64,000 nt of DNA from the NCBI RefSeq assembly GCF_000025705.1, contig NC_013959.1, positions 1,293,063-1,357,062 on the forward strand, in the 5' to 3' direction. Numbering within the stretch: the stretch's first letter is position 1; each line of letters begins with the position of its first letter. The notes beneath the pieces were generated by a model that did not search any database, was not told where the DNA came from, and saw only the letters and a program-made list of their open reading frames with translations. Below, piece after piece: positions 58,255 through 64,000 of this stretch. This stretch comes from Sideroxydans lithotrophicus ES-1 (GTDB lineage: Bacteria > Pseudomonadota > Gammaproteobacteria > Burkholderiales > Gallionellaceae). The translations under genes were made by a program, and so were the position numbers.

Positions 58255-59031
58255 ATGGCCATCGAATTGTTCAATAACGGCAAACACCAATGTCTGATGT
58301 TCGACGACTTGGTGGATGACTCCGCCGGGGAGGCGGTACAGGCCAACCAATTCCTGATCGTCGATAACGGGCAGGGTGCGCTGGTCGACCCGGGCGGCAA
58401 CATGACCTATAACGGCCTGTTGATGGAGATGCACAATTACTTCCCGCCGAAGAAACTCAAATATATCCTGGCTTCTCATGCAGATCCAGACATCATCGCC
58501 TCGGTCAACAAATGGATGATCCACTCCGACTGCCAAGTGATGATCTCCAAACTATGGGTGCGCTTCGTGCCGCATTTTTGCAGCGGAGACAATTCTGCCG
58601 GGCGCGTGCAGGGCATTCCGGACGAAGGCATGAATCTGTCTTTGGGCGATTCCTTCATCAAGGCGATTCCGGCGCACTTCATGCACTCTGAAGGCAATTT
58701 CCAGTTCTACGATCCGGTCAGCAAGATACTTTTTTCGGGCGACATGGGGGCTTCTCTGGTGGGGCATACCGAAGCGGACAAACCGGTGGAAAATTTCAAG
58801 TCGCACATCCAGTACATGGAAGGTTTCCACAAACGCTACATGATCTCCAACAAGATTTGCCGTTTCTGGGTCAACATGGTTCGCCAGCTGGACGTCGAGG
58901 CCATCGTACCCCAGCACGGTCGAGCTTTCGTGGGCAAGAAGATGGTGAACGAGTTCCTTAACTGGATCGAAGCCTTGCCTTGCGGTATCGACCTGCTGAC
59001 GCAGGAAAACTACCGCATTCCAGCAAACTGA
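58255..59031 (+). CDS. Stand-alone oxygen-binding diiron (ODP/flavodiiron-like) protein
   Basis: A 258-aa metallo-beta-lactamase-fold protein of the ODP family, the diiron half of flavodiiron proteins without a flavodoxin domain. Ligand segments are SHADPDIIAS (HxDxD in place of the usual HxExD), PAHFMHSEGNF, FSGDMGASL and VPQHGRAF. Fully active flavodiiron proteins reduce O2 or NO; stand-alone ODP domains can act as oxygen sensors. The start at 58255 (MAIELFNNGKHQCLMFDD) is chosen by the family. Divergent from pfp and followed by a strong terminator, it is a single-gene unit. Confidence 0.9.
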   Translation: MAIELFNNGKHQCLMFDDLVDDSAGEAVQANQFLIVDNGQGALVDPGGNMTYNGLLMEMHNYFPPKKLKYILASHADPDIIASVNKWMIHSDCQVMISKLWVRFVPHFCSGDNSAGRVQGIPDEGMNLSLGDSFIKAIPAHFMHSEGNFQFYDPVSKILFSGDMGASLVGHTEADKPVENFKSHIQYMEGFHKRYMISNKICRFWVNMVRQLDVEAIVPQHGRAFVGKKMVNEFLNWIEALPCGIDLLTQENYRIPAN

Positions 59032-59051
59032 GTATTGCAGATCCATCCGGA

Positions 59052-59085
59052 CGGGCATCATCCGTAAAGGGTGATGCCCGTTTTC
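59052..59085 (+). terminator. Rho-independent terminator of the ODP gene
   Basis: A 12-bp stem with one wobble pair (arms starting CGGGCATCA and ending TGATGCCCG) around GTAAA, followed by TTTTC. It lies 20 bases after the stop. Confidence 0.88.
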
Positions 59086-59137
59086 ATTCGACAGGATTTG
59101 AGCGAGTCAGGCTTAGCTGAAGAGGCGCTTTATAAAA

Positions 59138-59536
59138 TCACAGCGCGTTCGCGCCGGCCTGGGCGATCTGTCCATCCTGAAAGGATCGTACGCCGCTGAT
59201 GCCGAGTCCGCCGACAATGAGGCCGTCGCGCATCAGTGGCACACCGCCTTCAGCCGGAATCACGCCGGGCAAGGCGAGGTGGATGAGGCGTCCGCTCAGT
59301 ACCGCATCTTCCGATGCTTTGGTTGGACGCTGGAACGCTACTGCGGCATGCGCCTTGGCGATCGCCGTCTCGACACTGCCGAATTGCGTGTCGTGACTGC
59401 GTTGCAGATAGAGCAGGTGGCCGCCGTCGTCCACCACGGCGATGACGACCTTCCATGCGTTGGCTTGCGCTTCCGTATCGGCAGCGGCAGCCACGCGCTT
59501 GGCATCTTCCAGTGTGAGGATGGGTTTGGTTGCCAT
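59138..59536 (-). CDS. GlcG/HbpS (DUF336) heme-binding-type protein
   Basis: A 132-aa protein: LTLEDAKRVAAAADTEAQAN, VAVVDDGGHLLYLQRSHD-like segment and GVIPAEGGVPLMRDGLIVGGLGISG, which define the GlcG/HbpS family. Members bind heme or act in propanediol and glycolate pathways; the role here is unclear. The ATG at 59536 lies just after the adk stop, so it is co-transcribed as the last gene of the lpxK-kdsB-adk block. Confidence 0.9.
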   Translation of the reverse strand: MATKPILTLEDAKRVAAAADTEAQANAWKVVIAVVDDGGHLLYLQRSHDTQFGSVETAIAKAHAAVAFQRPTKASEDAVLSGRLIHLALPGVIPAEGGVPLMRDGLIVGGLGISGVRSFQDGQIAQAGANAL

Positions 59537-59538
59537 GC

Positions 59539-60973
<1,435 letters not shown>

Positions 60974-60977
<4 letters not shown>

Positions 60978-61159
60978 AGCGCTTCGACCTCTTTCAACGA
61001 GAGTTCGCGCGCCTCGTCTGCCAGCATCACAGGGATATCGTCCTTGATTGCGAAGGCCAGCCGGTCTGCCTTGCAGATCAGCTCTTGTTCGGCCTTGTGG
61101 TAGATGAGCGGAGATTTGCACAGAGGGCAAACCAATATATCGAGAAGTTTTGCGTCCAT
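60974..61159 (-). CDS. ycaR: Trm112/YcaR-family small zinc-type protein
   Basis: A 61-aa protein starting [20 protein letters not shown], with the family's CPxC knuckle, and ending KEVEAL. A second CxxC pair is not visible ([11 protein letters not shown] has one Cys). It is a conserved companion of lpxK and kdsB in proteobacteria. The function is unknown; Trm112 relatives activate methyltransferases. The ATG at 61159 is chosen over 61183. Confidence 0.93.
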
Positions 61160-61307
61160 TCGTGTGTACTCCAATAAATTCATTTTGATAGCGAATCGCC
61201 GCGTCGCGTGCTCGCTCTTTCCTCGCCTACCTCTGTGGTATGTCTCGTCATTCGCTGTGCGGCTCCTTGCGCTTCATCACTCAAAAGTGAATTTCTTGGG
61301 AGACACA

Positions 61308-62291
61308 CTATGGCGTGACCTTTTTCAGGATAAGTTGGGTGAGAGCCGGACTGACTTGCGCATCCACGCGCAGCACCCAGCATCTCTCGGTGGCGAAGCG
61401 GGAGCATTTTACCGCATCTTTTTCGGTCATGAGTATCGCCTCCGCATCTTCGAGGGCAATATCGTCGGCAGCGTAGCGGTGGTGATCCGGGAAAGCATGC
61501 TGCTGAACAACCAGGCCAAGATGCTCCAGGTGCGAAAAGAAACGCTTGGGATGTCCAATGCCGGCAATAGCATGCAAATTTTTTCCGGCGAAATCGCCCG
61601 CAGGCAATATTGTGCCGGGATTGAGCAGGTTGTAGAAAAGGGAACCATTAAGGGTCATGGCAAATTCATGCTTTTGCGCATCGCCACCGTTGATCACGAT
61701 CGCGTCCGCATGGCGCATGCGCGACACCGGTTCGCGCAGCGGTCCGGCAGGCAGCAGCAATCCGTTGCCGAAACGCCTTGCGCCGTCCACGACGACGATC
61801 TCTGCGTCGCGCTGCAAGCGGTAATGCTGCAGACCGTCATCGCTCAGGATGATGTCGCATTCGGGATGTGCCTGCAGCAGGGCGCTCGCTGCTGCAGGAC
61901 GGTCGCGGCCGATCCACACGGGACAAAGTGCGCGCTGCGCCATCAGCAGCGGCTCGTCGCCGACTTCGTCTGCGGCATCGTCGATAGAGACTTCACGAGC
62001 GGTTTTCCTGCGCTTCCCGTTTTTTGTGTATCCACGGCTGACGATGCCGGGATGCCAGCCGTTCTCGATCAGCTGCTGAGCCAGCCACAAGGTGAGCGGC
62101 GTCTTGCCTGTTCCGCCCACGCTAATGTTGCCGACGATGACGACCGGGGCGGGCAGCCTGACTGAAGCCAGTATTCCGCTGCGGTAGAGCAGGCGCCGCG
62201 AAAAAACGAGCGCACCGAAAAACAGGCTAAGGGGAAACAGCAGCAGGTGAAGCGGCGTGATGCGATACCAATGGTGTTGCAGCCGCTCCAT
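61308..62291 (-). CDS. lpxK: Tetraacyldisaccharide 4'-kinase
   Basis: A 327-aa inner-membrane-anchored kinase that phosphorylates lipid IVA precursor at the 4' position. N-terminal membrane helix LLLFPLSLFFGALVFSRRLLY, P-loop VGNISVGGTGKTPLTLWLAQ, and ILSDDGLQHYRL are the family marks. It lies 10 bases after exbD and 148 bases before ycaR. With kdsB it makes this block part of lipopolysaccharide synthesis. Confidence 0.96.
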   Translation of the reverse strand: MERLQHHWYRITPLHLLLFPLSLFFGALVFSRRLLYRSGILASVRLPAPVVIVGNISVGGTGKTPLTLWLAQQLIENGWHPGIVSRGYTKNGKRRKTAREVSIDDAADEVGDEPLLMAQRALCPVWIGRDRPAAASALLQAHPECDIILSDDGLQHYRLQRDAEIVVVDGARRFGNGLLLPAGPLREPVSRMRHADAIVINGGDAQKHEFAMTLNGSLFYNLLNPGTILPAGDFAGKNLHAIAGIGHPKRFFSHLEHLGLVVQQHAFPDHHRYAADDIALEDAEAILMTEKDAVKCSRFATERCWVLRVDAQVSPALTQLILKKVTP

Positions 62292-62300
62292 GCCGATCGG

Positions 62301-62723
62301 TTATTTATTCTGGTTCTGCGTGGTGAAAGTGATGCGACCGAAACCGGCTACGCGAGCGGCTTCCATGATGTTGATGACCGACTGGTGGGTGGCTTTTCCA
62401 TCTGCGTTGATGATGATGGTCGGATCATCCTGCCCGGCGGCGGCCTTGCGCAGGACTTCGCTGAAATCAGCCGGATTTTTGAAAGCTGTTCGCACGCTGT
62501 TCACGGCATAATGTTCCGAGGCATCGACGGCGACATTGATCGGTTTGCCGGCTGCGGACACGCCTTCATCGCCTGCCGCTTGCGGGAGATTGATCTGCAA
62601 GTGGGCAAAATTGGAGTAGCTGGTGGTGACCATCAAAAAGATCAGGATCACCAGCAATACGTCGATCATCGGGATCAGGTTGATCTCCGGCTCGTCGCGA
62701 GATTGTCCGCGTCGAAAATTCAT
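62301..62723 (-). CDS. exbD: ExbD/TolR-type biopolymer transport protein
   Basis: A 140-aa protein with one N-terminal helix (EINLIPMIDVLLVILIFLMV, with the essential Asp) and a periplasmic domain. It forms a proton-driven motor with the TolQ/ExbB protein encoded next. The unit precedes lpxK, a frequent arrangement in betaproteobacteria. There is no TonB or TolA gene within the window, so the energised partner is unknown. Confidence 0.93.
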   Translation of the reverse strand: MNFRRGQSRDEPEINLIPMIDVLLVILIFLMVTTSYSNFAHLQINLPQAAGDEGVSAAGKPINVAVDASEHYAVNSVRTAFKNPADFSEVLRKAAAGQDDPTIIINADGKATHQSVINIMEAARVAGFGRITFTTQNQNK

Positions 62724-62732
62724 ATCAGCCCC

Positions 62733-63338
62733 TTATTTCCGCTCGCCATGCACGATCTCGACCAGTTTGATCGCCTGCTGTTCCATTTCGATAGTCAGGC
62801 TATCGACCTGGGCACGGAAATGCCGGTAAGCGATCATGCTGGGCACGGCCACGATCAGGCCGTACGCGGTGTTGTACAGGGCGACAGAGATGCCGTGGGC
62901 AAGCTCGGTGGGCGCAGCACCGCCCGCGTTCTGGGAGCCGAATATCTCGATCATGCCGATCACCGTTCCGAACAGGCCGAGCAGCGGACTGATCGAAGCG
63001 ATGGTTCCTAGAGTGGTAAGGAAGCGTTCGAGGTCGTGTGCGGCACTGCGTCCGGCTTCCTCTATGGACTCTTTCATCACCTCGGGCGCGCTCTTGATGT
63101 TCTTCAGCCCGGCAGCGAAAACTTTGCCCAGCGGCGAACCTTCGCTCAATTTTGCAAGCATCTGCAGGCTGACGCCGCGCTGCTTGAGTTCCTGCACCAC
63201 TTCGTCCAGCAGGGTGGGGGGCACGATCTTCTTGCTACGCAGATAAAGGGCTCGTTCAGTGATGAGTGCGACAGCTACCAGGGATGCAATGAGGAGTAAA
63301 TAGATCGGCCAACCAGCCGCTTCAATGAGTGTGATCAC
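62733..63338 (-). CDS. exbB: MotA/TolQ/ExbB-type proton channel protein
   Basis: A 201-aa three-helix protein: TM1 GWPIYLLLIASLVAVALITE, TM2 IASISPLLGLFGTVIGMIEIF and TM3 ISVALYNTAYGLIVAVPSMIAY, the last two being the signature of the TolQ/ExbB/MotA family. The GTG start at 63338 (MITLIEAAGW) sits behind GGAGACG; longer frames are not family-like. It precedes exbD by 9 bases. Divergent xseA begins 404 bases away. Confidence 0.93.
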   Translation of the reverse strand: MITLIEAAGWPIYLLLIASLVAVALITERALYLRSKKIVPPTLLDEVVQELKQRGVSLQMLAKLSEGSPLGKVFAAGLKNIKSAPEVMKESIEEAGRSAAHDLERFLTTLGTIASISPLLGLFGTVIGMIEIFGSQNAGGAAPTELAHGISVALYNTAYGLIVAVPSMIAYRHFRAQVDSLTIEMEQQAIKLVEIVHGERK

Positions 63339-63742
63339 GCAACGTCTCCAGGAAATTATGCTTAAATTCGAAGGCGGCACTGTATCTTGTAGGCCATGTT
63401 TGAGCAAGGAGGGAGATATGTCCTTAGCGCTAACTGATAGCAGTATAAGCAAATTGTTTTCTTATGCACAAAAACTGTGGATAACTTTGTGCATGAATAT
63501 CCGGGATGGCTGTCTTAGGCCTTGTACTGTAGCCATTTTCGCTGGATTGCTCAAAAAACACGCCGCAACAAAATACATATAAAACAATACGATATCGTAA
63601 GTTGTCATTCTTTCGTGATCTCACCTTCATGGAAAGTGGCGAATTTACTGGGGTTGTGGATTGAAATGATTTGTCAATATGCCATTTGGCCTATTCGATG
63701 AAAAAAATTTGCATGGACGAATGTGAAAAACAGGGAAGTCTG
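63339..63742. other. 404-base intergenic region between exbB and xseA
   Basis: It holds promoters for both directions. A 54-codon frame at 63418-63582 (MSLALTDSSISKLF) has a strong GGAGGGAGAT site, but its sequence looks unlike a protein and I do not call it a gene. It contains the symmetric element at 63464-63494 described separately. Confidence 0.45.
63464..63494. promoter_or_regulatory. 31-bp symmetric element with a DnaA-box-like centre
   Basis: Inverted 9-bp arms ATGCACAAA (63464-63472) and TTTGTGCAT (63486-63494) enclose 13 bases that contain TGTGGATAA, a DnaA-box match. It lies in the exbB/xseA gap. It may be a regulatory site; one box alone is not an origin. Confidence 0.4.
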
Positions 63743-64000
63743 ATGGACAAGAACCATGTATTGAGTGTGCGCGAACTGAATCTCGCGGCGAAACAATTGA
63801 TTGAGGGAGGATTGCCGTTGTTGTGGGTGCGCGGCGAGATATCCAATTTCGTCAGCGCAGCTTCTGGACACTGGTATTTTTCACTCAAGGACGAGCAGGC
63901 GCAGGTGCGTTGCGTGATGTTCCGGCATAAAAGCCAGTACTTGGAATTCAAGCCGAGCAACGGCATGCAAGTAGAGGTGCTGGCGCTGGCGACATTGTAT
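63743..64000 (+). CDS. xseA: Exodeoxyribonuclease VII large subunit, N-terminal part
   Basis: The first 86 codons of XseA, cut by the window edge. The N-terminal OB fold is visible as [36 protein letters not shown] and [19 protein letters not shown]. The enzyme degrades single-stranded DNA from both ends and works with XseB. The ATG at 63743 ([12 protein letters not shown]) matches the family; an in-frame ATG at 63698 would add 15 residues. It is divergent from the exbB block. Confidence 0.93.
   Translation, partial: MDKNHVLSVRELNLAAKQLIEGGLPLLWVRGEISNFVSAASGHWYFSLKDEQAQVRCVMFRHKSQYLEFKPSNGMQVEVLALATLY

Noticed and set aside
63476-63484. Single TGTGGATAA as a replication origin
   Set aside because: Only one box, no A/T-rich unwinding region with clustered boxes and no dnaA, dnaN or gidA nearby.
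63418-63582. 54-codon plus-strand frame after a strong GGAGGGAGAT site
   Set aside because: The translation has no family-like features and spans the symmetric DnaA-like element; the ribosome-site match may be chance. It stays a weak possibility.

Overview
The window is a gene-dense (about 90% coding) chromosomal stretch with no rRNA, tRNA, CRISPR array, insertion sequence or phage gene that I could recognise. The gene set points to a betaproteobacterium of the Nitrosomonadales, probably Gallionellaceae (Sideroxydans/Gallionella-like). The pointers are the block xseA / exbB-exbD-lpxK-ycaR-kdsB-adk, a PPi-dependent phosphofructokinase next to a proton-pumping pyrophosphatase, several small c-type cytochromes and many c-di-GMP sensor proteins. 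This assignment is inference from gene content, not from a marker gene.

Layout. 0-6.6 kb: tail of a histidine kinase, an HPP membrane protein with a separate CBS-domain partner, aconitase A, and a CHASE/HD-GYP protein whose HD dyad is mutated. 6.6-9.7 kb: EmrAB-type efflux pair with a MarR repressor and a 12-bp palindromic operator candidate. 9.8-15.7 kb: divergent selU/selD, an ankyrin protein coupled to a membrane HD-GYP protein, and a globin-sensor diguanylate cyclase. 15.7-20.9 kb: DinG-type helicase and housekeeping or hypothetical genes. 20.9-23.4 kb: a cytochrome operon (cytochrome b561, an unrecognised four-helix His-patterned membrane protein, an SHP-type oxygen-binding cytochrome, and diheme cytochrome DHC) closed by a strong terminator. 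23.4-26 kb: Hsp33 and a COG2509-type flavoprotein.

26-33 kb holds a four-gene signalling cluster: a MASE3/PAS/GAF kinase, a second kinase with the same phytochrome-like kinase core, a single-domain receiver, and a receiver-PAS-HD-GYP protein. 33-43.2 kb: radA, a His-rich zinc-type CDF exporter, several membrane proteins, small ORFs in a 1-kb gap, a HAD dehalogenase, a DMT transporter and a P-type ATPase. 43.3-50.5 kb: a small cytochrome c, glyoxalase I, an aldo/keto reductase, then ppa-folD-thioesterase and an ene-reductase/YceI/YceI/pirin group divergent from a LysR regulator. 51-54.7 kb: a SUMF1-domain lipo/periplasmic-type protein, a c552-type cytochrome and a small orphan group (131, 29 and 66 aa). 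54.7-59 kb: pfp-hppA and a stand-alone flavodiiron-like (ODP) protein. 59-64 kb: the envelope and nucleotide block adk, kdsB, ycaR, lpxK, exbD, exbB, divergent from xseA, which runs off the right end.

How it fits together. Three themes recur: c-di-GMP signalling (one GGDEF and three HD-GYP proteins, one with a mutated dyad), small-electron-carrier chemistry (two cytochrome c genes, the SHP/DHC/b561 operon, the ODP protein, YceI/ene-reductase) and PPi economy (ppa, pfp, hppA). The best candidates for undescribed biology are the extra four-helix protein inside the SHP/DHC operon, the paired HD-GYP proteins with intact versus lost HD dyads, and two very small membrane peptides with strong ribosome binding sites.
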